Origin: Capitulum mitella
Lineage: Eukaryota; Arthropoda; Thecostraca; Pollicipedomorpha; Pollicipedidae
Assembly: GCA_030062745.1 (NCBI GenBank)
Contig: CP099845.1
Span: forward strand, 19,384,903 to 19,448,902
Direction: 5' to 3'
DNA length: 64,000 nucleotides
The notes under the pieces were generated by a model. It had not been told where the DNA came from, searched no databases, and saw only the letters and a program-made list of their open reading frames with translations. Of this stretch, positions 27,061 through 39,975 are shown one piece after another. Both the position numbers and the translations under genes were made by a program. Position 1 is the first letter of the stretch, and the number at the start of each line of letters is the position of its first letter.

Positions 27061-28370
27061 CCGCCCAATAGTTTGCCATCACGTCAAAATATCTGCAATA
27101 ATACTGAATTTAAAACAACTGGAACAGCTGTAAACAACCACGAGACATATCCTTAGTGGGTAGCTATTATTGTTGACATGTTCCGTTGTCGCAGATTCCT
27201 ATTTCATAGCTATATTTTACTTACTCTCATTGCTGGGAGACGTGGCATATAAGCACGTCCTGTTTAAGCACAGGCCCCGCTATAGGCATGCCTTGTGTAA
27301 GTTTAGGCACGGTGCCGTGCCTGCAATTACTCAAAATTGCAACTCTACGTGGCAACACGTCTGGAAGCTGCAAGCAAACGCGAAAAATACCGTAAAAACT
27401 GAGAAACATATGACAAATATTCCTATGTCCAACATTAAGTAAATAAATTAGGAGAGGGTAATAAACTCTGAACATCAAAAATAATGCTTGACATTCGGAA
27501 CCAATGGGCCCGAAAACGAACTGTAGGAATTCTATGTCGTTGTTGATGTTCTGACACCATGAGTGTGAGAAAGAAACTGATACGAGGCGAAATAATCACA
27601 GGGATGTGCAATAGCATACATATGTCAAGGGTCTTATTAAGGTGGCTGGTACCGAACGAGGGCTATCAGTTTCTCAAGTTTGGCAATTTTTGGAACTGGT
27701 GTATCATATCAAACTATACGAAGAACAATAGTCTCAGAGGATTGATAACGGCGCTGGAATGTTGTTGGTTACCGGCAGCAAATGTCAGTTACACGATTTT
27801 TTTTCGTTTGTTGTCAAACACCGCCAGAAACATGACTGGCTTCGCTTAACCGTTAGGCATTGGGGAGTTTCACAGGGCAAGTTTCTTACGGGTGGGACCT
27901 GAAGCATCCGGCGGCCACCCTATATGACGAATTCATGCATTAGGTTCCACAATGCTCACGATCATGCGCTTTATCCATGATACGCGTTCGCATCGATGCA
28001 CATCGCGTGGTCGTCTGACAGAGATCGCCTGCCAATGGTCGATTCCGATACGGGTATAATGTTGTAGTATTACCTACCAGATGAACTGCATTCTCTTACA
28101 TGAAATTGCAATGCATCCTCTCTTCCCACACCATCTTCAGATGAATCCTTTGGTCCAGAGTATCATAATGAAGTAGCAAGGTGTTTACACATTCATAGGC
28201 TCGGTTGTCTCTACCATTTAAGTCGCTCTTGTTTACAACAGTTTTCCATGTTAGAAGTCACAGACTAGTGTAACTATGTTTTCGTCATGGGTGGACAAAC
28301 TAAATGTTATTGTTGTTTTTAAATGCTTATGCTGGTCTCCAGCCTTGGAACCAGGCAGGTAATGTTGCAG

Positions 28371-28644
28371 CAGAGACGTAGCCAAGGGGGCCATGGGAGC
28401 TATGGCCGTCCCCCCCTCTGAGCCAAGCGGCCTGCACTAGATATACGGCGATTTCGCATGAATACGTAATAGTGGTCACATATATTTTGCAAAAGCAAAC
28501 ATTATATGTTTTCCTGTGCATTGCATATGAGACAAATTGACTAAAATTTCTGCCGTTTCTTGAAAATTTCGTGCTATGCCTGTGGCATATGACGAAATTT
28601 GGCATTTGCCCCCCCCCCCAAGGAAAATCATGGCTACGTGCCTG
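28371..28644 (+). mobile_element. hAT-like non-autonomous element, copy 2
   Basis: The left end CAGAGACGTAGCCA and the inward right end CAGGCACGTAGCCA match at 12 of 14 positions. The flanking octamers TGTTGCAG (28,363-28,370) and TGCTGCAG (28,645-28,652) match at seven of eight. An 8-bp duplication with CAG-initial termini is the signature of the hAT superfamily. The interior has GAGCCAAGCGG, an ACATTATATGTT block and a poly-C run. No open frame is present. Confidence 0.85.
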
Positions 28645-28899
28645 TGCTGCAGATTAACTACAGACAAATGTACAGCTACAACTGCCACAGACAGCCTCAT
28701 TACGCACGAAAGTTTAAATTGGGTCTGGTACGGTAACGGTCTACCGACCATCCCTGTCCAAGCTACGAGACTTTGAACTGAAATATCTCTCATAAAGGTG
28801 GCCGTTCCTGCATGCATTTCGCTGCATTCGACTGAAATTCATTAAAATCATCCTCAAAAAACACATGTGCTACTCACGCCAGAATAGCAAAACCGAAAA

Positions 28900-29250
28900 C
28901 CGCGGTTTTTGCGCGGCTACCAACTACCGTCGGCGCGGTGACACCTCCGTCGTCGCCGGTGCGTCGGCCGTGTCGCCGGTCGGCGCCAACTGCGCGTCCG
29001 GCCGACGGCGCGCCAGGTAGCCGCGAGGAGTGCGTGCCGGCGGGCGGCGCCGGTCGCCGCCGCGCCAGGCACCGCTGCGCCCGCGCCACCCCCGGCCGGC
29101 CACGTCATTAGCAGTGCTGACCCCATTGTTCGACGCGTCGACGTGCGCTGCCGCGAACAGCGCGGGTCGCGAGCTCGCGCCGGGGCAGAGACATCTAGCG
29201 GCGGCGGCGGGAACTGGAGCTCCGTTTGTTGGCTCTACCATCGAGGCAGC
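28900..29250. other. CpG-rich islet without recognised gene
   Basis: A GC- and CpG-rich block lies inside a 217-codon minus-strand frame (28,924-29,577). The N-terminal half of that frame comes from ordinary sequence and the C-terminal half from the islet. No domain, signal peptide or membrane segment is visible. I do not call it a gene. Confidence 0.4.
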
Positions 29251-30966
29251 GATTTGTGTTGGAATCTTCCGCCCTGTCGTCCTCGTTACGCCCGATCTGC
29301 ATCCACACAGATTCCATGTTCCCGGAATAAATGACACGACACTTTTTAAAGGCCAGAACGATTTCTGATCATGAATAATGGCGGGAACTACTGTTACAGC
29401 ATGCAAACAAGTGCTTCCGAATGCTTCCTTTCTTTCGAAGTCCATAAGTTTATAAAGCGTTACTGATTTGAATTCATGACGCTGATCTAAGATGACCTTG
29501 GCCATGGTTGTCGTTCTGTATAAATGATTAGGTGGGCGGGGCGAGCCGAAAGCTCCGCAGCCCAGCTTCCTCAACAAAGTGAGTTTCTCAGCGAATTTAA
29601 CTTACTTTGTTATCACCGAAAGCAATTTCACTTGCTGCTTCATTTTGGCTATCATTTATCAGATAAAAAAAACTATATGCCTTTCGAATAAGTGGTCAAT
29701 GCCCTGTCTAGCACTTGATCTGAAATTTTCCGGGACAGCGTAAAAAGGTTTGGAAGTCAGTTTTGGAGCATTTCAAAAGCCATCAGAATGATCGTCAACG
29801 GTCAGCTTGCGAAAAACCACGGGACGGGAGGGGGGTCACAGTTTCTCACCCACGCCAGGGCGGCGCTGGACCCTTGAAAATTGATAAAAAGATCATGCAT
29901 TCTTCTGGGGATGCACTCCCCCCCCCTAAACAGTATTTTCTTGCATTTTTTGCTTCTCTGAGCGCCAGACATGATACGCCGTCCCGGCATTTGAAGTGTT
30001 TTAATTGAGTCTGCCCTCGCACCTTCCCACGAATTTCGGTAGGCATTCAGGCATAAAACTGGCGTTAACGGATATTTTATCCACAACTCACCAGCTTACC
30101 AAAAGCCGTTCGCCAAATGACCTTATTAAAAACGTCATTTATTTGGTACATCTGCAAGTGAGCAGATTGTGATAACGCTGGCTCTAATCTTCCAATCAGT
30201 TCACTTGTAATGTGCTTACATAATTTTAGAAGCTAGCACTTTTTCTACGCCGTGTGGCATTTGACCAAACTTATTGCCGCTGACTGGCTTATCCCTTCAT
30301 GAACTCGCTTCCTTGCCTTTATGTCAGTTTCCCATTGTCAGGAAGCCATCAAAAACTCCCGCAATCCACGAGTTTCACAAACCTGCGAGGATTTCTGCGT
30401 CAGATTGCATGTTGTTGTGAGCAGGGATTCTTTGCTTCTTGGGTTCAAACGTGCTTGTCTGGAGTCAAGTGCTGTGTCTCATCGGACGGCAGTCAGTCGT
30501 TTTTGTCTCTACGTAACATAAAAATACCATAATATTTAATAATAGTGATAAAATAAAGGCTATAACAGCAAATAAATCAGCCTGCGTTAGATTTATTTCC
30601 TTACATGCGCCATCTTTGTCAAAGCCTTCCTTTGCCCGTTCCGGTGTAATCTGCTAGTTTCAACGATATCTTTTTGCGTGATTATTGTCTACTAAGCGGG
30701 ACTTTTTAAGCTTTTAAAATAGCAGTATTTTAACATTTCATTCACTAGTCTTGTACATACAAATCGATTTATATTCAGCTGGTACCTGCATATCTGTTCA
30801 CAACAGTTACTGATGCAACTTAAGTATGAATCCGTTCCAAACTGAAGATTGTTTTACGCAGAGCAAACTGACAGCCTATTTATTATTATTATGTTCTTGT
30901 AGTCGGCGACGTAAACGAGATGCAACAACGTTTTCCTTCATTATGTAGCTTCCAAATCGAAAACAA

Positions 30967-31150
30967 GGGGGCGGCATGGTGTAGTGGTTACCATGCTCGC
31001 CTCGTGGCCGAAAGGTCCCCGGCTCGAGTCCGGGCAACAGCGACATTTCGCCGTCCCCCGCGAAATGTCGTTGTGATGTCGGTGTGAGAGGGTGCGACGC
31101 GAAATGACCCTGGCAATCGAAAGCGTCGTTAAATAACCCAATAATCAACC
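30967..31150 (+). mobile_element. tRNA-derived SINE with target-site duplication
   Basis: The head carries RNA polymerase III promoter boxes. The A box is TGGTGTAGTGG (30,978-30,988) and the B box is GGCTCGAGTCC (31,021-31,031), spaced as in tRNA-derived SINEs. An unrelated body follows. The element ends in GAAATGACCCTGGCAATCG-type sequence and a CCCAATAATCAACC tail. The flanks read AATCGAAAAACA on the left (30,955-30,966) and AATCGAAAACA on the right (from 31,151). They differ by one A, which indicates retroposition by a LINE. Its 3' tail is shared with the fragment at 51,562-51,622. Confidence 0.88.
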
Positions 31151-32860
31151 AATCGAAAACAGAAACACAAAGACAGGTTGAAGAAATCTGAGTCGGGGTT
31201 TTGTATCACTGGTGCCGCTATCAATACTGTTTCTAGGTGAAAATGTTCGCTAAAAAACATGGTCGCGAAGCGAGTAAGCAGCATTTATGTTGTTACCATT
31301 TTAAGCCACCCTTGACCAATGCAACTTCTGGCAACCAGCAACCAACAACAAATGTGAGGAGAGTGAGTGATGAACTGGGGAGGGGGTTGGGTTGTCGCTG
31401 GTTCGAATCCGGATTAGTGGTTAGTGTGTTTAGGAGACATATGCATTTTTTAATAATATAAGTGCATCATGGATCAGCTGACATCATGGATCAGATACGT
31501 TGTGATCGCAATATTCTTTCGCAGTCTGTTATTTGACTCTGGCGTCGAAAGTAAAAAGCGGCCAAACCCCGCACACATTCGCGTGCATTCGAAACAGCGA
31601 CTCTCGAGGTAGCAGCCGGCATCTTGTCCAATCATGACCCGTAAGTAGTACAGCTAAAACAGCCAAAAAAATACAGGCAATAATATTTAAACTTACACCC
31701 GTCGTTCTGCTGACGTTATTAACCCAAATCATTTCTAAGCTACATGATGACGTGACAAGAACCCGATCAGTTAACTAAAAAAGACAGTAGCTGTTCCCAA
31801 GACACTACAAAGATTCCGTTACCTTACATTCGCCCATATTCACCTCAGTCACTACACTTCGAAAATATAAACAGCAATGATCCAGACCGACAACATCAAC
31901 AAAATGTCTGCTCGTTATATTTGTATGCTAGAACTAGGCTTGAGACCCGCGGAATCGACTGAAGTGCGGACCTAAGGCTTTGCTGTTTGAAATGCCTGCA
32001 TCACCACAGACGTTCACCGCAGAATGCCTCACAGCTCCTGCCAAGGCTAATTCGCTTTGTGCCAAACCGTTGGTCAGGAGAAGCGAATGCTAGATTACGA
32101 TATTCTGGGCCGCACGGAAGGACTGAAACGACCATGCAAAAAAATCCTTTACATATAGCCATGACGGAAGTCCTTCAAACATTACGACTCAATATCGTTT
32201 TCTTACTATGGTTTTCTTACTATGGTTACCATGATTTGTGTCGCCAAATGATATGCTTTACAACTTGTTTATGTGACTGATGATGTCGTATATCCGAACG
32301 ATTTATGACTGCTACCACAGTTCGTTCATTATGGACCTTATATAGCAACGAACGATGACAAGGCAATTGTCGCCAGTGAAGTTTGACGGCAAGTTGCGCT
32401 GTGAAACTGCTCGACATAGTACTCACGTTCTGTTGTTCAAACTGTATGTCACAAAGTCTGTGGTCCTATGTTATCGTTTGCGTCATTCATAAGTTCTTAC
32501 CCTCTTCATTGGCACAGAACGAGTTCTACGCCAGCGTAGAATGGACCTAATTAAGCTTTTTGTTCTTCCATAGCAAGCACAGTCTTTGTGGGTACAACGG
32601 TGGGGCGCTTATTACTGCACGTAGGGCCTGCTATTCATTTTTCCAGGGTCTTTATTCGTATCTCACAAAAGACAAGTTAAGAAAATGCACTGCCAGGGTC
32701 GTGCAGTGCCCGGCAGGGTTTCTCGGTGACATTTATGAGATAGCCCGTCATTTGTGTACAACACGTCTGCGGGCGTCCGCGGCCTTCACGTGCGGGCCTC
32801 CAGTCCGCGGAGTGGATCAGCGGAGCGCTCGGAGTGGACGTTCGCAGACGACCGGCAGCC
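31151..32860. other. HAAO upstream region
   Basis: No gene was recognised. A possible B-box-like GGTTCGAATCC occurs at about 31,400 without a convincing partner A box. The last 130 bp before the HAAO start codon are GC- and CpG-rich and probably include its promoter and 5'UTR, but no TATA box was identified. Confidence 0.4.
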
Positions 32861-35800
32861 ATGGCGACCTTCACGTCAACTCGGCAGTGGCTGGACGAAA
32901 ACAGGGCCGCCTTCCTGCCTCCCGTCTGCAATAAAATGCTGTGAGTACCCGCGGGTGTCGCAGGAAACGTGGGCTTCATTCGCTGACGCTTAGAGGTCTT
33001 GATTAGGTGCAAACAATGATAGCGCTTGGTCCCTGCTGAGTGCACCACACAACGTTACAGCTGTGGTGGTTATAGCTGTGTTACTACCAGACATTGGATC
33101 CCGATGGAATGCAGGTCATCCTCGTTTTGCGTCGGCTTCTAAGCTGATCAAGGTAAGTGTTCCGTCACCTGAGCACCGCTTTGCTCCGGAGAGACACGAC
33201 CTTTCCGCAGTGACTCGCCCAGGTCAACGAGGAGTTGCATACAACACAGGGATAACCCGCATTCTATCGGGATCCAGGCATATGTTTGGTTATTGCCATG
33301 GAAAGGCTAATATTAGTTGCCTTCGTCTACTGAACAGCAGGAGCGCTTCTCACTGAAGGTGGACTCTGCTTAACGACGAGGTCAAAAAGAGAACACAACG
33401 AATATATGAATGTTTCGAATATATCAGTGCTGTATTCGACCTCAACATGGACAGCATTTTGTTGCCGCGTGCATTTGAATGTGCAGGTTATGACCTTTCC
33501 CCGTGTTCATGAGACGCAGGTTATATTTTGCATAATAACACACGACAGTTATAATTAAGAGTTCTTAGAATCAGCAATAGCAGTTCCACCCACCTGCCTA
33601 CGTGTATGCAAGTCGATCCTTATTGTGGGCAGGCACGGCGAAGGCCAGCTCAAGGTTTTCTATGTCGGAGGCCCGAACGTGCGGAAGGACTTCCACATGG
33701 AGGAGGGAGAAGAAGTCTTTTTCCAACGTCAAGGTGACATTAACCTTGTGACACTGCAAAACGGCAAGTTTAAGGACATCAAAATCAAAGAAGGCGAGGT
33801 AAATGCACTTCTTGCTCCATATAGTGTCTGTGCGACGGCAGAACAATCCGGGCAAAGTGAGAAGTTTGGCGGCGTAGAAGGAGCTGTTGCTAAGAGGTTT
33901 CTAGGAGCTTGTTTCCACCTAACGTCACGGAACTGCCGTTAAAGTTAAGGATCATTTCTGGTCTCGATTTCTCTGGTTTCAACATATTTCTTTGTGTAAA
34001 CTAGAGAATTCTGTATTAATGTCTAGCATCTGAGTTTCATTGTGGCAATGACATGTGGTACACTAAGCTCTGAAGCCCTTCCGAATATACCCCGGTGGGT
34101 GGTTAATTGTAAATGATGGCCAATAGATGGTTATCCAATGATGGCCGATAGTGGATAACCTTGTAACGCATCTGACCTAAGCACACGCACTGACTGCCCA
34201 CCGAGAATTTCTCGCACTGGTGAGGAGGACTATAGCTTCCCCTCCATCCCCGGGCCCATATGACTGATTGCAACGACGGTTTGCATTGAGATAGACCGCA
34301 TGAAAATCTTGCGAACCTCGGAATCATAACTGCCTAAGCAAAGCGAATTTAGGTCAAACGAGGTTAAAAGTGAAATGTTTACCACCTTTTCCTTCTGATG
34401 AAATATCCATAACTGAATGCAACCAAATATCATGGAAAACGTAGTCCGTATGATGCGCTTGCATAACACGAAAAGAGGTTGACCTAGGTCAAGTCCTTCG
34501 AGGCGAACCAAATTCGATATATGAAAAATGTTGCAGTTAACCAAAATTAAGCATAAAGCAATCTGGTGGACTGCTGGTAGGTAAGGTAAACTGTGTCATA
34601 AATCTGCATTCGTCGTACCGCGAAAGTCCGCACAAATTGCACTTTACCTCATTTACAAAATGTCTTACGTCCATTACCTGACCTTGGCTGAACTCAGCTG
34701 ACATCACCGGGACCACTCGTGCATGGGGTAACTACTTTCATCCTGAATGTCATTTCTTATAAAATCCTCAATGAGATGCTACCAGTGTTTTAGACCGTTT
34801 GTTCATCGCACGGCTAACTTTCCACAGTTTTATCCTTGGTTGCCAGGCAAGCACTGTCCCATACGCAACTCAGTGTGCGCCGTACGGCCCGAAACACGTC
34901 CAGCCGTTCGCCGCAGAAATAGCTACGATCCGCGTTTAGACTTTTCCGGGCCGTAGTGAATAAAGCATGGACCGACGCAATTATAAATACAGCAGAAGAC
35001 GGACGAAGCTTCAATGCCCTAAACTTATTACTGTAAGAATTAATGGCAAAAAAAAACATGGGAGGTGAGTTATTTACGTGCTCCCCAAGAATAAGTGCCC
35101 AGCATATGATTTAGATTTAGACAACCGTTAAGCTGCATGAAACCATCAAGAACCGCACGCAAAGTTTTTGCTCTGTTTCTCAGATATTTCTGCTTCCCGG
35201 AAAGACTCCTCACTCCCCGCAGCGCTATGAGAACACCATGGGTCTGGTCCTCGAGCGCGACCGGATCAAGGGTGTCGAATACGACTGTCTCAGGTTCGTT
35301 TAAGAGAGCTATTTCTGAGGCTCCGGGCTTAGCTGATGAAAACGTAAAAATACGGGAGTTGCACGAGTGAGCTGGCGCCAAAGACTGCCCAGTGTGCTTC
35401 AGTCTTGGAGAAAAACAAATCACACTGGATTCGTATTTGCCAGAAGCCGACCAGAATTTCATTTTCTTCGTGCATCGACGGCAAATTGACTCCGTCGTAT
35501 TTATGCAGTGACCATAAGCTGATTGCCCTGGTCCGCCAACTTGAGCAAACGTCTTAAGGCCCTGTCTTCCTCCACGGCAGGTACTTCGTGGGCGACACCA
35601 CGGAGACACTGTGGGAGCGCTGGTTCTATTGCGTTGACCTCGGCTCGCAGCTGGGCCCCGTGATCCGCGAGTTCTTCGCCTCGGAGGAGTGCAAGACCGG
35701 CCGGCCGGGCCCCGGGTCCTGCCTAACCCCGCCGCACTTCCAGCCGGACCCGATCAGACAGGTACTGCACAGGCGGCCGTGATTATAGCCGAGCCCTGTG

Positions 35801-37014
35801 TGCAGTTCTATCGGGTAGTTATCCTGAAGCGTCTGCTGTGCTGCCATTTAGCTGGATTGAGCCGGACACGTACTGAAGCGCTGGTTGGTCCGCCATGAGA
35901 CGTCCCGGTCGGTCTGTTAATCGCCCCGTTCAGCGAGGTGGGACGGTCTTGCAACGTCTCCGCGGTTTTTGAACAGAACTGCCCTCGCAGCGTCGGCTCG
36001 TTTCTGTAGTCATCCATGACAGCACGGCTGGATCTAGACGCGAGATATGGTCATCTTTACTTAAAAAAGGACCTTTACCTACAGGACCATGTTTCGTGAC
36101 TTATGGGCCTGTTCAAAGGTCTCTCACTCCAAAAGTAGTTTTTCCTCCGTTACTGTCATAACTACCGCCGGTTTTTCGCGGTCAGGAGCTAGACCACCCT
36201 TGTTTCCTCCCAAAAAGACTCTCCCTTTGACGTAATACTGTCTCGTGCCAGACCGAGGAGCCGTTCAGTCTGAAGCACTGGCTGACGTCGAACAGGTCCG
36301 AGCTGGACTCGGAGGGCAGCAAGCGTCTGTTTGACCTGAGCTACCAGACGGACGTGGTGGCCCTGGGCGAGGGCTCTTCCAACGGCCATAACCCCAGGGC
36401 TGAGATATTCCTGTGGCAGGTGGTGAGTGGCGTCGGGCTTTCAGCAGGCACGTTCATATCACGAGTGAACGCATTTGGATATCTGCGGAGACTTTAGATG
36501 AGAATATTCCGCGAGTGTAACGCACATTCATTTGGACAAATCTGAAGCTGCTTCGCCATCACCATTGTCATGAATGGACTTCTTTGGTTCGTGTTTTACG
36601 CGCGGTGTACACTGGTTGTTGTTTATAGCTTGCCCGTGATAAGTTACAACACGGCTCAAAGCAGCTCATATGTGATGTTTCGCGCAAAAAGGGCGTGAAA
36701 GTGTTGATGATTCCTTTTACCTCTTGCTCGGTACGTCCGCTTCTGAATGCGCTGGTTACATACGTGATGTTTTACTATAGTCCTTCACTCGCCGAGTACA
36801 TGCACCCGTTCAAAAGCCCTGACTTCCTTGGCTTACTGTGCAGGAGGGCAGTGCCGAGGTAGTGGTGGCTGGAGAAAAGTACCGTATGGAGGAAGACAGC
36901 ACACTTCTGGTGCCCACCGACGCCGCGTACACCAGCACCCGAGACCAGGGTGGTGTCACCATCAGCATCGTCATGGATCCGGCAGCCAAGGCCCGGGCAT
37001 TCAATCATCTCTAG
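32861..37014 (+). CDS. HAAO: 3-hydroxyanthranilate 3,4-dioxygenase, six exons
   Basis: The enzyme opens the ring of 3-hydroxyanthranilate in the cytosol, giving the precursor of quinolinate in the kynurenine route to NAD. The exons are 32,861-32,940, 33,633-33,798, 35,184-35,293, 35,581-35,761, 36,252-36,422 and 36,844-37,014 (TAG). All introns are GT/AG, and joining gives 292 codons in one frame; the human protein is 286 aa. The cupin fold is evident. Expected Fe(II) ligands are His48 and Glu54 ([12 protein letters not shown]) and His92 (PHSPQR). Substrate-binding Arg44, Arg96 and Glu106 are in the family's positions. WERWFYC and the C-terminal cupin half are also recognisable. The start follows a GC-rich leader, and the N-terminus (PPVCNKML) aligns with animal HAAO. 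No canonical AATAAA was noticed just downstream. A LINE begins about 0.6 kb after the stop. The product appears intact and the family assignment is very secure. Confidence 0.97.
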
Positions 37015-37639
37015 ACGCTGCGAGCATTGGGAGATGATTTTACGGGTACTGGTTATGCTTGAAGATGCCGAATAACCGATTTTGTAGATGACAAGTTTTA
37101 GTGGCTGCAGCATATAGGACATTACTTCGGGATGTTTGCACGAAATTTTAAGGCTCGTAATTATTTTGTTTCTGATTAATACGGGATTTTCTTCTTCATC
37201 TCCCACCCTTCCTTATGTTTCTCTTGTGGTATTCGGCAGCAAACTAGACAGCTTACGCGCCTTTCTTTTCTTAATTTCGTTCCATATTTATTCTGCCTGC
37301 CCCGTTTTGCCATCATGATGTTGCTGTTTCTGCGGCTTTCTTCCTATAAGCTTCTTCCTTTTGTCAGTGGGTGCTTGTTGTGCTGTCTTCGCTAACTGTC
37401 TTCCATCCAGTCGACTGCTATGGTGATGTTGCATGGTCCTCCCTTGCTTATAGCTGCTTGTATCTGCTCAATTTGTTCCTTTCTGAGGGCGAGTTATCAA
37501 AATATAGTCGTATTCCAAAACCGCATTTCTTTTACAGAGTTTTATTTCCGGCTGTTTTTCGTGGCCGTGTCGGCGGTCCAGTTCACTGCATTTTTGCCTT
37601 CCTTGAATGACGCATTTTATTTGCATACATCAGAGAAAG

Positions 37640-39975
37640 TTGCTGCGATTTGTCTAGTGCCTGGCAGCCTGCACCACTCCCCGCGACACATCGTCCTTCA
37701 AACGAACCTTGACGACCTGGAGCGCCAGCTGCAGCGGGTCCTCATCAGCCATTGCACCGTTACCGTGGTATGTGCGGTGACTTGAACTGTGACTTCCTCA
37801 CAGTTGGTGCCTCAGGACGTCAGCCTCGGAGCAGTTTTACACGATCACTCGTCATTTCAGTCTGCCATCACTCGATTTGTATCACCGGTTCCTTACTAGA
37901 TGTGTGCATGGTTCAAAATCGCGACGTTATTTTAAATTGCCGCGCTGCCCACTGCCATTTTAGCCCTCATAATTTCGTGAGCGGCCATTTAAGTATACCT
38001 TGCGACCGCCGCAAACCCTGTGTTATTCGCTCACGCTCTCTCAAACGTACCGACGTAGGGACATTTCTTCATGACCTTCAGAACATTGAGTGGGTTGGCG
38101 TTTTTCGCCCTCGAAGATTCACCGGCAAATGACGCATATTTTGTTACTGCTTTTTTACCTATTCCTGACTCACAAGCACCTCCGCGGAACATCACCATCC
38201 GCAATCCTACCGCACCCCAGTGTCCGCTGGGTTTATGTCCCGGCGTCGTGCAGCGCTGCGTGAGACTGGGAGGGGTAGGAGTACCGAGAGCTCAGCAGAC
38301 TAGTCCGTCATCCGCCGCGACTCTCGATCAGATATACAGCAGCGCGTTCACGAGCAGGGTGTGCGCACGGTCCGGCGTAACTTAAGTTCAGTGATGGGCG
38401 GTGAGAAGGCGGCTCAAAAGACCCAACCGCAGCTATCCAGCGATGATCTAAGTGCTTACTTCGTGTCCGTCGGCCGGGGGTTACTACCGAGATTGCCTGT
38501 CAGGGTGCAGTCCCTTCTTTTAGCTTCGCGGCGTGTTGGCGCCTGCGCATTTGTTTTATCACCCTTTGACCTCGCCTCAATGCGTCACGCCATCATCACT
38601 ATGCGCAGTTTGGCGGCGTGCAGAGCGGACGGCTTCTGTATCCGCTTGCTGGAGGCCAATCTCCCTGCTGTCGATGACGTCATCCTCAACATTATCAACT
38701 CCTCCCTAACCCTCTCCGATTTCCCTGAATTCTGGACGCACACCACTGTCCACGCCATACACAAATCCGGTAACCCGCAGACCCATCCAACTTTCGGCCT
38801 TTTTCCATCATACCCGTCACCTTCAAAGTGTCAGAGTGGGTGGTGCAGAAGCAGCTCTACCACTACCTCTCCCAAAACCATCTCCTTTCCCCTCCCAACA
38901 CGGTTTCCGACCTCTCCACTGAAGGGAAACTGCGCTGATATCCGTCATTGACCGCATCCTTACCGCCACCGATAGCGAGGAGATATCACTGCTGTGTCCG
39001 CAAAAACTCCAACTGCACGCAGCCGACACCATCTGGTTCGCGTCTTACCTTCGAGGACACATATAAGGACGTCACACTACCAGGCGCACAGACTTCATAA
39101 CCGCTAGCAAACACCACGGGCATGTTCCAGGGGTAAGCCTTGGAGCCTTCGTTGTCCAGCATCTTCGCGAACGACATGGCGTCGTCTTCCCCGGAAGGCG
39201 ACGTCTTGCAGCATGCGGATGATGCTCAGGGCTTTTCACCGGAAAAAGAGCGATCTCCCAGCGCTTATCTCCCGCATGCGGAGAACGTTCTCGATTCTCT
39301 GGATGTATGGTTCCGCGCGAACGCCCTTAAGGTTAACGCGACAAAAACCCAACTCATCGTTTTCGGAGACCACCAAAACCTGCACATTCTGCCACATTTT
39401 CAGATCGCCCTCCGTGACATAGCCCTCGCACCTTGCAGCAGAGTAAAAAATCTGGGCATCACTTTGGACCAAACCCCGTCGAGGGATGCTCACATGCCCC
39501 ACGTCAGCCGCTGCTGCACGGACACCTTGGCCGCCCCCTCCCCCCATGCCTGCCACCTCATACCAGATGGCATCATCACCATGCTGGTCACGGCTCTCGT
39601 CCTCTCGCACGTCAGATGATGCATTTCGGTTTACGGTAATGGCACCAAAAAGAACATGGGCAAAATTCAAAATGTTTCTGAACTACGGCGTTCGGGTCAT
39701 CTTTGGACGTCGTAACTTGATCATGCATCCGACCTGCGAGAGAGACCGGGCTGGCTGACCGCACAACTATCCGACACCAGTACAATGAGCCTGGCGCACA
39801 AGGTTATGGCTCACGGTGAACCCCCGGCCAAAAGCTCTGTACGAGCGCGGAGGACCATCTGCTGTACGTGCCCCGCTCGCGGACCGAGGCCGGGAAGCGG
39901 CGCTTCTCCACCAGCGCGCCAGGCTTGTATAACCAGCTTCCTGTGGCAGATTTCTAACCGTCTGGCGTGATAGTC
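37640..39975 (+). mobile_element. Decayed CR1/L2-like LINE (endonuclease and reverse transcriptase remains)
   Basis: Broken frames follow the order of a non-LTR retrotransposon ORF2. An AP-endonuclease-like piece contains VCGDLN (about 37,770) and a degenerate SDH motif (SPHNF, about 37,960). A reverse-transcriptase start has the block TLSDFPEFWTHTTVHAIHK (about 38,710). The catalytic YADD is changed to HADD at about 39,200, followed by NATKTQLIVFG and VKNLGITLDQ. A C-terminal block has LNYGVRVIFGRR and APGLYNQLP-like remains. Frameshifts and stops are frequent, so the copy is dead. CR1/L2 affinity is from memory of the motif style. The ends were not defined. Confidence 0.85.

Noticed and set aside
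28924-29577. 217-codon minus-strand frame
   Set aside because: No recognisable domain, a mixed-composition origin (ordinary sequence plus CpG islet) and no supporting promoter or splice evidence.
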